A DNA stretch of 64,000 nt from Acanthochromis polyacanthus (GCF_021347895.1 NC_067125.1:22237121-22301120); one strand, 5' to 3'. Positions 48,063 to 60,610 are shown, numbered from the stretch's first letter. A program made the numbers and translations. Notes: generated by a model from the letters alone, not told the origin.

Positions 48063-50978
48063 CAAAACTTTTAAGTTCAAGATCTCCAAAATTCTCAGAA
48101 ACCCCTTCGAACTTGTAGATTTTGGCACCAGGAAATGGGTTCACAGGACAGAAAAAGTGAGAACTCATGTATAAATTTTAGATTGACATTTATGGGCTTT
48201 GTTATCCAATGAAGAACTGAGCAGATATTAGATGGCTTAAAAATGGTTTAATGATGAATTTCCACAAGGAAAATACTGGTAGTTTTACCACTCGATCATT
48301 TACTCAGCAGTGGATAAGGCATTACAAACTCATCCTGTGCAATCAAATACTTTTCAGACCTACAGAACTTCACTTTGACAACATAGCTTTCTAAATAAAT
48401 ATGTCAGAATTTGGAGGGAAATGTGACTAAATTGATGCAGATGACTTTTTATTTTAATGGAATGGTGCAATATTTTAGTCAGAATACTCATCATGTGGGT
48501 TCAAGCATGATTTAGAGTCATTTGATGCGGTCAGAGAGTAGAACAGAATGATCCTTTGAGCAACTTAAGAGGAACTACAAAAGAAAAGCAGTATGTTAGG
48601 AGATGAAACACCATGATTCAGTGCTTTTAAATAATGTAAATATGTCAAACAGTCAACGGTTTCCTGAATCCTTAAGTATGACTCTCTGAATGAATGGCGA
48701 GTGTCTGTGAATTTACTAGATAACAAGACAGTAACAACAATAAGTGAGTCTGCATGCTCACATCTCATTTCCCAAAGCAGTCTTCCTCCTCTTCATCCCT
48801 TGGGGCTCAGCTGGACATCCTAAGCGGGGGTCAAGGTGGTTGCTGTTCTCTGAAACTGCTGCTGACCATCAGTCTGCCAAGCCAGCTTATTTACAGCCCA
48901 CCCTCCTCCACCCAGCCACGTTCAGCCTCTGACAAACGCCCTACACACACCCTCATCGCCTCTCTCTTCCTCTGTGCACACACTCTCTCTTTCTCCCCTG
49001 CACCCTCTCTATTTATCTCTATCTCTCGCTTTCTCTCTGGCTGGGTGTGAAGACACCAGCAGCACGCTCCAGTGGAGACAAATCAGACCTTCCCGGCCGT
49101 GTCATCGTAAAACATCCCCCAGGAAGGTTGCGACCTCCTCACCCTTTCAACTCATCTGCAGGCACAGCGAGTCAGGAGAGGAGGAGGGTTCTCCATGCAG
49201 CAGCATAACTACCCCATCCACATTACCACAATAGAAGAGTCAGGAAGTGACACCAAAGGCAACGGGGTTAAGCAAAATGCATGAGCAGGGATGGAAATAT
49301 TACTAAATACTCTCCAGAAAATGCACTGCACTGGAAAAAAAATCAATTCAGAGGAAATGCCAATAAATACACGATGACTGTTAACAGTCACCTTGCTCCT
49401 GTGTACAGTATTTATATCACGTTAAATGATCACAGTTATCAAAGCACAAGACCATATAGGATGACCGGCGATTACAACGCTTGCAGCAAACCTCATAGTT
49501 TATTTATATCTACATTTCAAACAACTATGTCTCCAAAAAGATATTCATATACAGCAAATTTTCAAAAGCCAAAAATAACTTTGAAAGAATCATAATGCTG
49601 CCATAATGAATACATACATTCATCCTATCATCTTGTAGTTTCGGCAGGAATTTTCTCCTTTTGGTAGGTTTAAGGAATAGCTATAAATTTTCAGAGTGCC
49701 TTCTGTGAGATAGTGACAGTAAAAGATTGATAAATGCTAACTGGTGTCAGACTGCTATTAGCCAAGTTTGCATAAAGGCTACCTGTACACGTGCAACATT
49801 TTTGTGGAACAAGGCAGAGCTAAATTTAAATCTATTTCTTGATAAACATCGTAGGATGCAGTGACTGTAAGCAGCTAACTAAAGTTTCACTGTTGTGCCA
49901 TGTTTTACACCACTGTGCCTTTACAGAAACCAAAAATTGTCCCCATTTGTTTTCTTCTGCTTTGTGCCACTATGGATTACGCAGGAAACAGTCTATGCAC
50001 AGGCACACTATTTCCCCTGGATCCATTCTTTATGCTAAGCTAGGCTAACCACATCCAGTCTCCTGGAACACACACAAGAAGGGACATAAGGAGGGAGGTT
50101 CCAGTTCCTCCAGAAGATCAGATATCCATAGGGAGCTTTTAGTAGAGTTGGTGTTCCTTTGTGTCAAAAGGAGTCAACTGAGGTGGTTTGAGCATCTGAT
50201 TTGGATGCCTGATGGACACTGTTCTGTCAAGGTTTCCCCCGAACTGAAAACTGAAAAGTGTTGCTGGGGAGAGTGGTGTCCAGAATGATCTGCTTATTCT
50301 GATGCCACCTTGGCTTTAAAAAAAAATGAATGCTTTATGGAAAAAGTCAAAGCAGACTTGAAATACAATGTTAATATACCTCAACCAATAGGTTCTGCAG
50401 GTTACAAAAGCTACAAAGCAGATTAATGTTGTCTTCAAAGGTAACCATTGTGAGCAATTTCTGATCTGGCATCCTTGACAAACCACCAATACATGGAAAT
50501 CATTCTGATACTTGGTGGTGGATGTTCAAAGTTTCCTTAAGAGGCACCCCATAAGTTCTTCTTTTTGTAGCTTTATGCTACTTGGAATGTCTCCAGGATG
50601 ATTTTTTGAGGTGTTTTGTTTCTATATTTGATCCTAACAACTCAGTGATATAGTGTTTTGCTTTTCTGCAACTACTTTTCAAGCTGTCCTTTAACGGCTC
50701 ACCTTGGTTGTACACAGCAACACTCTTTACTCCTGGAAAGATCACGCTACATCTCTTCAAACGCATACACTCACAGTCTCCCTCACACACAGTTTCAAGC
50801 TCATCCAGCGTCAGACTCCCTGTTGCTCTAACCTGATGGAGCCATCAGCCAGAAGCCAGACAGGGAGCAGTTGCTCTCATGGTCTCATCCCCACTGCAGA
50901 GCCTTGACACAGGGAGAGACAAACAATTTGGCCTCCCTCCCACAGTCACAGCTCTGGGAGCCAGCAGGGGAGGCAACT

Positions 50979-50980
<2 letters not shown>
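48063..50980. other. Intergenic sequence, no gene seen
   Basis: AT-rich with a pyrimidine-rich stretch at 48,890-49,040. The frames at 48,754-49,234 are low-complexity serine/leucine/proline rich. A unique block at 50,825-50,970 precedes the GT array. Confidence 0.4.
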
Positions 50981-51033
<53 letters not shown>

Positions 51034-51092
51034 GTGCGTGTGTGCGTGTGTGCGTGTGCGCGTGTGCGCGCGTGCGTGCGTGCGTGCGTGTG
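50981..51092. repeat. (GT)n-(GCGT)n microsatellite
   Basis: GT array that becomes GTGTGC and GCGT units toward 51,092. Confidence 0.95.
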
Positions 51093-51379
51093 CATGTGAA
51101 AAAGAAGACGAGTTGTATTTTTGAGTGTGGGTCCCAATGTGGAAAATGTCAGCCACCAGCATAGGGGATCTATTTGCAGCCAAATAGTTTGCTTCATGAA
51201 TCTTAACGTGGTTTGCTTTCAACAAGTGGGATATATTTTCACTGTATTCTTTGCATATAGATAGCCTCTCTTTTGTCCTTCCCAGAAATAGAGGATGTGT
51301 GCATACAGGTTGTTTGGTCAGCTTTGAACATTACCACGAACAAGGTAAGACTGCAGGGCTTTTGACACAGGTCTAGGAC

Positions 51380-51610
51380 AAAGGGAAATGGGGTCGTGTG
51401 CTGAAATGGTTAATGTGAATTTTAATAGAGGCGGCAATGTCATTATCTCCAAATCCGCTGAGCCCTCTCGACCGGGGGGTTGCGCCGTCGACGGCCACTT
51501 TACATCCCAAGCGTGTCGGGCCAGAGACCAGGGGCATGACTGCCAATCCCATCCGGAGGATTTGCATCCTCCTCCACCAAATTCAGTAAGCACATGCAGG
51601 CTCATAAAGG
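51380..51610. promoter_or_regulatory. Candidate regulatory block, CpG-bearing
   Basis: Unique block (TTTTAATAGAGGCGGCAATG, TTGCGCCGTCGACGGCC, GAGGATTTGCATCCTC) with several CpGs in an AT-rich desert, about 10 kb upstream of lhx1. GAGGATTTGCATCCTC is an imperfect palindrome around an octamer core. Confidence 0.3.
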
Positions 51611-51839
51611 TGTGAGAATTGAGGAATTTGTCTGGGAGACATGGCCAAAGTCAACGAGCTAGTTTTGCCTTCCAGCCACATGAAAAGGGAAAGAGGTCGA
51701 GGCCTTTACGAGGCACCTGAATCCTCCTCCTGTGTCCGGTGAGAAAAAGGCCACAGCAAAGGAAGAGTGCCTGCCTTTAAATGAGATGAACACTGTCAGA
51801 TTTACACACTGCTATGGTTTCCACCAACCCCTGATAATC

Positions 51840-52085
51840 CCTTTCCAGAAATAAATTGTCCCATTAAAATGAAATGTTGCCCATATAGGTTTAATAAATT
51901 GAAAACGCTTGTTTGAATCCTCGGTAATTTGGACGGAATCCCAAGCATGTAGCAAAGGCTGCAGCGAAATAAGATTATTTGCTGTGTATTATAATGTATG
52001 CAGCAGTTTTTATACGACCAAACAGTGTCAGTGAACCCCCGGATGAAATGTGTGCTTATTTATATGCAGTTATTCAGGTATGCAG
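51840..52085. promoter_or_regulatory. Candidate regulatory block
   Basis: Non-repetitive sequence with evenly spread AT and GC words (TAATCCCTTTCCAGAAATAA, AATTTGGACGGAATCCCAAG, TAAGATTATTTGC). Looks like a conserved non-coding element by texture only. Confidence 0.25.
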
Positions 52086-52496
52086 TAAATTCCAATTACT
52101 TCTTAAGATTTCTATTTAGCATGAGGGGGAAATATGACAGGGAAGCTCTGTGTTTTGAGCAGCATTGTAAATCTCGTTAACTCTTTGCAGCATATAGCGA
52201 GAAATCTGCATTCATGTCAGGGAGTGAACAGTGCATAAGATTTTAACAACTAGCTAATAGTCCTGTATGAGGCTGTGTTAGGGGGGTCTGGAGAGGATTC
52301 AACTAATGGGAACATTTCAAGACTGATTCCAGCAGATAAGTTTGTGGAATGCTGCTTCTATGCTACAACACTAAATCTTTAAATTTAACTATTAACAGTC
52401 ACAAATTGAATCCTAGTGTAATGTTATTATGGTACAGAAGACTTGATGAAAAACAACATTCAGTTCATCACGGTGGATCTCCCCACTAAAACCTAG

Positions 52497-52499
<3 letters not shown>

Positions 52500-52589
<90 letters not shown>

Positions 52590-52590
52590 T
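52500..52590. repeat. (AT)n-(GATA)n microsatellite
   Basis: About 24 AT units followed by about eleven GATA units. Confidence 0.95.
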
Positions 52591-53759
52591 ATAGATATAG
52601 ACATAGATATATATAAATTATTTAATAATTTAATGATTTATTCAAATAACTGAGCATTCCCTCATTCTACCACATTAGTTTAGAAGAGTGTGAGCAAGTT
52701 AGTAAATGGACTTGGAGTCCTGACTAAGGACTCCTAAAGGCCATGTGTTCTTCCTGAAAGGCCAGTTCCACCCAGTGTATGTATTAGTCTGAGCTGTTTG
52801 TCTTTGTGTGCTGTCTTATGAGTTATATCTACTGATTAGATATTTACATTGCACTGTGTCAGTGATGACAGCATGAGTTTGACTTCAGAAAAAGCTTCTA
52901 TTTATTCAGTAACTCATGATGTTTTATTGATGTTCTACACATTTGTATTCTACACATTTCCTGTCTGTTTTCTCTTTAGGTCATGGGTGAGTGGATGTCT
53001 ACTGTCTGTTTACACATGACACACATTGTTCACTAACCAAAGTTGCTCACACACATGCAGAATTATTAACAATTTACATGATACAAATATTTGAAATTGC
53101 ATGTGTATCCTGTTTTTGTTTTTTTTTGTTTTTTTTTGCTAATAGTAAAAGCCTCTTCCATGTATTATTCAAAATCCATCTGAAGACTTTTAAAAGTTCT
53201 GCTTCAGGCCCCATAAAGAATGGCACCGGCCCTTGGTTTTAATGGGAGGCTATGGCCCTTACTATGCAGCACTTCACATTCCTCATGCATCAAATCAGAG
53301 CTGACAGGATGAGCTGTAGGAGGTGTCAGGGTGACTGGGTAAATAAGGGTTACTCTTTTGCTGTCATAAATTAGTCCAGCTCTGTGTTGTGAAAGAAAGG
53401 TGAGATGTGTGTCCCTCTGTGCTGCGCTCTGGTTTGAGCTCCATGTGTCCACTTATTAGCTCTTTAAGAGGCTTCCAACCAATAATGTCAACAGGCATTT
53501 CCTGAAAACTTGAATGCCTAAAAATGAAACCAAGATTCATTTATGAAACCAGACTGATTTTGTTTGCTCACTAACTGTGTGTGAAGTGTGTTTTTATTTT
53601 TTATTGCTTCATTTGTTGCTAAATGTCTCCTGTTGTTTATTTGTTAGTTATTTAAAGAACTGGAGGGCCAGGGTTCAGGGCTCCATCAAGGCTGAGACTG
53701 ACCATGGACTTTTAACAAACGTCCAGAATTCATCTTTCATCTGTGTTCTACTGTATTAG
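52591..53759. other. Intergenic sequence, nothing identified
   Basis: AT-rich. No gene-like frame. Confidence 0.5.
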
Positions 53760-54345
53760 GAGCTACAGCATGAGCGGAAGCCTGATATCTCTGACGCCCC
53801 TTGTGCTCAGTCCCTCGTGCTGGGCCCCCAGGGGCCTTAAATCCACGCTGCTCTTCCCTGCAGCCCCCCTCTGACGTGCAGCATGCCGAGGCGAGCAGCG
53901 CTTTGCCTATGCATTAGCCATCCATTTCCAGCGGCTGACACCTCTCCAACATAAAACCGTAAGGCAGAGGTAAAATATCTCTCTCCTGGCGAAAATAAAG
54001 CTTTGTCTGCCTGCTGATCTATTGGATATAAAAATAAAGCCGCGGCTTTGATGCGGGCTTTACCTTATGCGCGCCTTTGCTTTTTGCGCACACAAAAGCT
54101 CCAATGAAGACAGATAGCGCGGGATTGTTGGCGGTGCGTCCAACACAGCAGCATCACTCACTCCACTTCTTCCTCCTCCTCCTCCTCCTGTCCTTCTTTC
54201 TCCCACAGCCCCTTTTTTACTCAGACGTTGTTGAGGACTGAGCTGTTTGTTATTGATCACTGAACGTCGATAATTATGCAGGGATTTCCAGCCTAATCGG
54301 CTTTTGTGCGCGTCCACATTAAAGAACAATCAGAAGCTTCTTGAT
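53760..54345. promoter_or_regulatory. CpG-bearing block, candidate conserved element or distal promoter
   Basis: A shift to GC-rich unique sequence with many CpGs (GGCGAGCAGCG, AGCCGCGGCTTTGATGCGGG, ATAGCGCGGG). TTGGATATAAAAATAAAG at about 54,023-54,040 is TATA-like. It ends in a short CCT tract (54,170-54,190). It could be a promoter of an unannotated non-coding transcript or an lhx1 enhancer. No coding frame was found. Confidence 0.3.
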
Positions 54346-56290
54346 TCTTGTTTGATTCGGCGTGAGTTTTTGTTTCTTTACCATGGCCGGGGAAAAGCTG
54401 TAGGTGAATATTGACATGTGTGGCTCCACGACATTCAGTGTGTGTAGCATGTTGGATGCAAAAGACGGTTTTGCTGGCTGTCTTATATAATTGTAGAGGC
54501 CTGCAGGTTTCCCTGTGGAGATACTTCGATATTATATGATATGTGGAAAGCGGTTTTCACTTGGAGCTCATCCACAACGGATACATCTGTGCAAAAGAAA
54601 AGTTTTACTGCAAGACTACAAGAAGAAGGCTTTTTCAGTTTTTGCCGACAAGGGGCTTTGGAAAAAGAAAAAAAAACACCCATCAAAGAATGTAAATCAT
54701 TTATGGTTTGTCTCCATAACAGCAAATAAATAAATAAATAAATAAATAAAAATCGATGATCAGAAAATAATTCACGACAAAGCGGAATTTTAAAATTCAA
54801 CATTAATTCACATTTTTCTACTTTTGAAATTTGGAGACAAAAAGGGAAGTGGCTTTGCTGGTGGAACCAAAGGAGCTTTAAGATCATCTCTAGCAGGTTT
54901 CCCTGCAGTAAAAAGCCGTTTAGGAGGCTCTAAATGCTTCTTCCTAGTAGTAATTAAATCACTTAAAATGCTTGCTGTTATAAACTGGTAGAAAGGATTT
55001 TTTTGTCTGATTTACAGCTGTTGGGTGAAAAATAGAGGCAATGCGCTCGTGAATAAACATGCGCTGATATTGTCATAAAAATCTACATCATCTCATCGTT
55101 TAAAATAAGAAAAGAAAAAAAAACAGCAATAATGGGCCGCTTTGCTCTGCTGTATATTTTAATGCAGGTATCAGCAGCGGCCAGCTCTCCCTCTCCATGC
55201 TTGCGGGCTTTTTCTTTCTTTTTTCTTTCTGTTTTTTTCCGGAGCGCAGAAATCCGCTGCGGTGGCTGAAGCAGCAGCAGCAGCTATCTGCCGCTCTGCA
55301 GCCATGCAGCTCGTCCCCTGAGCATTGGCCAGCGGGCGATAATATCTCAAAGGGAGTGGTTATCGCCACACATTATATTATAATCATTAGTGATCCCAGC
55401 CCTTTCACCCCGACTGCAGAATAAGCGCGAAGTACCATTAATCTAAACTAGGGGAACTGCTTCCCAGCGCCTCTGTGATGCTTTCTGTCTCACTGCAGAA
55501 TTTTCATCTGAGAGAAGACAGGTTTTTTTTTTGTCCTGGTTTTATTTGTATTTTAGTTTTGATTCGCAGTAAAGGCCTTTGTGGAGGAATCCCACCTGGT
55601 TCAGTCAGTCAGTCCGTGTTCTGCACCTGATGAGACACAAGGGATGGTTGTGTTTTTATTATGTCTGAACTCCTCACCTCTGTGTATATGCATGGATAAT
55701 ATTGTGGATGGCTTTGTGCTTTAAAATGTGCCCACAGATTTTTTTTTTTATTTTATTTTTTTTAGCACAGAAACAATCCCTCTTTGGAGAAAACATGGAT
55801 ATTTTTATGCATTTTTCTGAAGTACTTCTACATGAACATTACATGGACAGAATTTAAAGATGTATCAGACTGTGACAGGCAGTATTATTTAACTGTCAAG
55901 TGAATTTAAAACAAAAATAGCGAAAACAAAAGAAAGCGTGTGTATATTTACTATTTATCCAGTGATGCTAATATTAATAATAATAACAACAATGTCAGGG
56001 ATTCTGACAGCAATGCAGACAGTAATATAATAGCTGTAATGATTAGTATCATGGCCTAAGCCGTCTCTTTACCCGGATTGAATTCGCCCCCTAGAGGTGT
56101 GAGTGGGACCCTGGTGGGAAGCTTTTTTTTCTTTTCTTTTTTCTTTTTTTTCAGGTGACCTCTGAGCCTCATGCAGGGTTACTGTTCTGGACCCCGAGCC
56201 CCCATTTCACCGACTCATATGATCTCATTGAGAAAACACACAGAACACAGCGGTGGCTGTGATTCTGTTGGTCCGATCTCTGAATATCGC

Positions 56291-56292
<2 letters not shown>
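54346..56292. other. Intergenic sequence with short tracts
   Basis: An AAAT tract lies at 54,723-54,752 and T-rich tracts at about 55,740-55,765 and 56,125-56,153. The block at 55,240-55,430 is GC-balanced and unique. No gene was found. Confidence 0.4.

Positions 56293-56360
<68 letters not shown>
56293..56360. repeat. (GT)n microsatellite
   Basis: About 34 GT units. Confidence 0.96.
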
Positions 56361-56362
<2 letters not shown>

Positions 56363-56829
56363 GGAGCAGAGGGGTGGTGGTGGTTTGACTGACTGAGAAG
56401 GGACAGCTGTAGGGAGATGATCTATAAATCCCATTGGATTTCTCTCAGCACAGGCCGGGACCGGAGTTGGGAAGTCTGGAAAAATGTTTGCATAGAGTTG
56501 CTGTTGGCTCAATAATCCACGTCGAGCTCACATCGGCATATGTTTGGCTCCCGATGTACAGGAGGAGGAGGGGAGGCCCAGCCAGTCGATCGCGGGACTC
56601 CACCGCCACAGACTGCATCTCTGTCAGGTATGGATGGATGGAGGGATGGATGGAGGAAAGAGGGAGGGAAGGTCGGATTTCGGTCTTTGGAGTGCGTGAT
56701 AACGAGTTGAGCAATGACTGAAGCACTGGTCAGGGATAAGAAAGTGCTCCACTTATATCTGAAACGCCTCTTTCCCTCACTTTATGCTAATTATTCTCAA
56801 TTTTTTTCGTTAAATGTACGCTCTAAAAC

Positions 56830-56892
56830 CCCGCGACCCGAGTGAGGATAAAGCAGTGTAGAGAATGGATGGATGGATGGATGGATGGATGG
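56830..56892 (+). mobile_element. 5'-truncated retroposon R3 insertion with 16-bp TSD
   Basis: Only the last 63 bases of R3 are present (GCGACCCGAGTGAGGATAAA then the GGAT tail). ATGTACGCTCTAAAAC is exactly repeated at 56,814-56,829 and 56,893-56,908; the outermost AT may belong to the tail. The severe 5' truncation with an intact tail and exact duplication is the mark of target-primed reverse transcription. Confidence 0.9.
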
Positions 56893-57085
56893 ATGTACGC
56901 TCTAAAACAATTTGCGCAACCAATCTAAGAGCGCAGTTTAGGCGCTGTTCAAGTAGCATTTTGTGAATTAGCGTGTAACACACATTTAAAGCTTATGCTG
57001 TAAGTTTAAATTAACACAGAGGATTTCTGATGTTGGTTTTCGTTTATACCAAAACACTCTTTTTTTTTAATCAAGAAAAAAAAAT

Positions 57086-57430
57086 CAGGTTCGCACTTTG
57101 GCCTTGCAGCTAGAAGATCCCCGGTTCGTGTCCCGGCCTTCCCGGGATCTTTCTGCATGGAGTTTGCATGTTCTCCCTGTGCAATTTCGCTGTTTTCTCT
57201 GGGTTCTCCAGCTTCCTCCCACAGTCCATAAACATGCTGAGGTTAATTGGTAACTCTAAATTGTCCGTAGGTGTGAATGTGAGTGTGATTGTTTGTCTCT
57301 ATGTGTAGCCCTGTGACAGACCGTTACCTGTCCAGGTGTCTCCTGTCTTCACCCTAAATCAGCTGAGATAGACTCCAGTCCACCACGACCCTAATGAGGA
57401 TTAAGTGGTTTATAGATCATGAATGGATGG
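57086..57430 (+). mobile_element. Retroposon R3 copy
   Basis: Starts within the head (GGTTCGCACTTTGGCCTTGC). B box-like GGTTCGTGTCC, then ATCTTTCTGCATGGAGTTTG and GTAGGTGTGAATGTGAGTGT. Ends GAATGGATGGATA. No clear target duplication was found. Confidence 0.85.
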
Positions 57431-57841
57431 ATACTATAATTCATATTTAGTAGATGTTCTTGTATAGCTTCGTGCAATACGCGTAAAGAGGTGGAATGGA
57501 ATGGGGCCTCCTGTCTGCTTTGGACTGTTCACTTTCTTTCTTTTCTTTCTCAAAATATTTAACCACATCTGCACCTTAGAATAATTTCTCCAATCCCACG
57601 TGGTGAATGTTTTCTAAGTAGGAATAGAGATGAAAAATTATACAAATGATATTGAGGCAGTTTCACAGTGATGGAGCTGTTTTTATGATAAAATAACTCC
57701 ATTCGTGAAGCGAAATGATCAGTGCGTCTTAGTATGAATTATGAATGTCAGCGCCTGTTTGCGATATTGTTTTGTGAAAGAATAAAATTGTGCAGAGAGA
57801 CTGCAAACAGCAGAGCAGCGGACCGGTACCCCACCCTGCGC
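57431..57841. other. Intergenic sequence, nothing identified
   Basis: AT-rich unique DNA. Confidence 0.4.
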
Positions 57842-57906
57842 CCTCCTCCTCCTCCTCCTCCTCCTCCTCCTCCTCCTCCTCCTCCTCCTCCTCCTCCTCC
57901 TCCTCC
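57842..57906. repeat. (CCT)n trinucleotide microsatellite
   Basis: About 21 CCT units. They create poly-proline frames on one strand and poly-arginine on the other, which are not genes. Confidence 0.97.
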
Positions 57907-58071
57907 CCGGCACACTCAGTTGATCAAAGCTCCAGTCGGGGGTGATATTTCTCTCTGTAATACCGGAGTCCCCCCCTCGGCAGCCTGCCCTGCCGCGGCT
58001 GGAAGGTCGCACATCCCGGCGTGCTCAGCCATGGCCACCCCGGTATCTCTGAGTATCTCTCTCATATTTTA

Positions 58072-58113
58072 ACACCCCCCCCCCCCCCCACACACACACA
58101 CACACACACACAC
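58072..58113. repeat. Poly-C/(CA)n tract
   Basis: A run of about 15 C followed by about twelve CA units. Confidence 0.95.
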
Positions 58114-58179
58114 AACCCGTCTAAATCACCTGCTTGATTCAGTATTTCGCCTTTATTCCAAAGTGCTCTGCTTCCTCTA

Positions 58180-58360
58180 GCCGTGCCCCTCACACATTGT
58201 TGTGGTGACATTGTGTCTCTAAACTGAGCCTGGAGGAGAGAGGGGAGACAAATAAACGTGTCATGATTAGAATTAATGATTGCATGCATCTTCACAGCCT
58301 CATTCATTATCTCAGATTAATTATCTCGCAGTGTACCAGTTCACTTGTCTGCACTTCATA
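58180..58360. promoter_or_regulatory. Candidate enhancer ~3 kb upstream of lhx1
   Basis: Contains ATGATTAGAATTAATGATTG, CATTCATTATCTCAG and AGATTAATTATCTCG, a cluster of homeodomain-type cores, with TTGTTGTGGTGACATTGTG next to it. Non-repetitive. No alignment is available to test conservation. Confidence 0.35.
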
Positions 58361-58889
58361 AACCCCAGATCTCCTAAGCAGCTTCACAGCAAGCAGTACA
58401 TCCCTGCTCTGAACAGTGGCCTTGTAGAGTCCACTTTACACTTTTGAGGAAGAGAAAAGAAAGATGTGGCATATTAAAGGTGACTAAAATAGTATTCTGA
58501 GAGGGAGGCAATAAAAGATACATTTCAGATTAGTTTATGAGTTTGTATGTTTATTATCCCGAGGGGAATGCTGTCATCACATTCACATCCAGTTACTTTC
58601 AGAGATTAAAACGAGACGAGGCATAATGGAAGACGCGAAGTTTTGTTTTCTTCAGCTTGAACACAGAAGCTGCCCCACAAATTCCAATTTACAACTTCTG
58701 CCTGCGTCAGAATGAAAATATGGGTGAGAATAAAAATCTATTGCTAGTGAAGGATTACAGTGGTAAGGTTAAAACCATTTTTGCATTTAATAGTGTCTTT
58801 GCCTGGAGGGGAGTTGAGATATTTTTAAGCCTGTAGCCTATATTTTGATTTCCTTCTATTCGTGGATTAATCTGCCTCCGTGCGGTGTT

Positions 58890-58915
58890 TTCTCTCTCTC
58901 TCTCTCTCTCTCTCT
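58890..58915. repeat. (TC)n tract
   Basis: About 13 TC units. Confidence 0.95.
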
Positions 58916-60454
58916 GGCTTATTCTAAATCAGGCAGAGATTATCCCCAGTGACAGACTATCAAGGCATCTTCTACACATGGAAATAACAACTTTTGTTGT
59001 TTACATGCTGCGTTCACAAGTTTGTGAGATAGAGGAGGGTGTAAGGCCTGCAGACTGCGGGGTTTCTGAGGTTCGGGTCGAATTCTTCAGCAGTTTTTAG
59101 AGCCGAAAATAGAAATAAAGTGACTTTTGTAGTCTAAAGGGAACGCGATATTTCGATTGCTGATTGGCCTTTAGTGGAGAACGGAGCTGTGTTGTTTCCT
59201 CAGCCTCACTGACAGAATCAACATGAAGGATGATGAGATGGGGACAGACAGAAAAAAAAGGTTTAAAAACGGGAGGAAAAAGAAAGGAGTAGAAGAAGAG
59301 GAGATGATCCGGTAAAGCCAAAACAAGAACAGAAGGAAGAGACGGGGTGTGCGAGTGTGTTTTGAAGCCTCACCCCTCCTTTCTTCCAGTCAGGAACACA
59401 TGTCCTGGTGGAGGGGCTCCCAGACGCCGGGAGGGAGGCAGCTGGACGGGAGAAGCAGAGGGTGCTGGGGGGGTATTGCTACCAAATAAACGGATGTCCC
59501 GGTTGTCCTGGGTCTTTCTTTCTGCCTTAAATTGCAGCAGCTCTATTTTAAAACGAGTAAATATTCAACCATTTTACAACAAAGGCAAAAAAAGTGCAAA
59601 TTCTGAGAGCAACACTCCAAATCAGTTTACAAACCTTAAATAATGCAATTAAATTCTTTTTTTTTAATAACTAAACTTTTCCCTCAGTAAGGAGGAAATC
59701 GATTTCTAAATAGCAAGAAAACAGATATTTGAAGTATTCAAAACTTCGGGCCTGTAAATTATTTTTAAAACAAAAGAAATGACTAATAATCCAGCCCACT
59801 CTTGGCGGTGTTTGCTTTAGGTGGATAAGTGGATTGGACATCCCTAATGAATGGTCCGGGGTGTCTGGGCCGCGGGCTGCTGACGGGCTGAGCTGCGAGC
59901 TGTCAACTTTAGAGCCTCTCCGTCTTTCACGTCCTTCTCTCCATCACACCAAAGAGCAAACTGACGGACTGCGCACTGCAGCGGACAGGACAGCATCACA
60001 CCTCCAAACCCGACTCATCACCTAAATATGATCTCGGCCGCTTCCAAACATTAAGCTTACTGCATGATGCGTTAAAATTCAAAGCAAGCAGTTTAAGAGT
60101 TTAGATTTTAGCAAACAGCTGGTTTATTACTGATAAAAGCCTCCAGCTATCATCAAAAGTCTCATGCTCGATTTGTGCGTTTTTCTGGCGCAAAGCAACT
60201 TTACACGAACAAACAGGGAGTGCACCATGCAATACGCGCCTCCAGACTCTTTATCCTGAAGACGCCACTGTATCTACCTGCTCAGATTCCTCCTTCATGT
60301 CCCCCTCATGCCCAGAAGACAATTTGCTCAGCAGCTGAAAAGTGGCGTCTCTCCCTCCGCGCTGCTCGCCCTCCGCTGCCGCTGCTTCCTCCAAACACAT
60401 TCACTAACATATGACAGTTTGCAGGGAAATTCTTGACAATTGGTGTCTTGAGTG
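58916..60454. other. Upstream flank of lhx1, no gene seen
   Basis: Alternating AT-rich and GC-rich unique DNA. CpG-bearing blocks at 59,850-60,050 and 60,160-60,400 are plausible distal promoter or enhancer sequence. The small open frames lack domains. Confidence 0.4.
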
Positions 60455-60610
60455 TGTGGCATAAATAGCAGGCAGAGCCCTCGCTGGGTTATGATGGGGT
60501 GGCTTGATGGTTGCTGGCATGGTGCGGCGCTGATTGGTCCGGCCGCGGCCTGACGTCAGGAGGCTGGGAATAAGGCTGGGCTGGAGCTTTAGGAGCAAGA
60601 CAGTGTACTG
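60455..60610 (+). promoter_or_regulatory. Probable lhx1 proximal promoter
   Basis: The stretch holds an inverted CCAAT box (ATTGG, 60,533-60,537), a full palindromic CRE (TGACGTCA, 60,551-60,558), a GC-rich GGCCGCGGCC between them, and TATA-like sequences at 60,460-60,467 (CATAAATA) and 60,568-60,575 (GAATAAGG). The grouping, CpG content and position about 800 bases before the start codon fit a CREB-responsive promoter for lhx1. The actual start site is not known from sequence. Confidence 0.45.

Noticed and set aside
57719..58072. Poly-arginine (minus) and poly-proline (plus) frames
   Set aside because: Produced by the CCT microsatellite.
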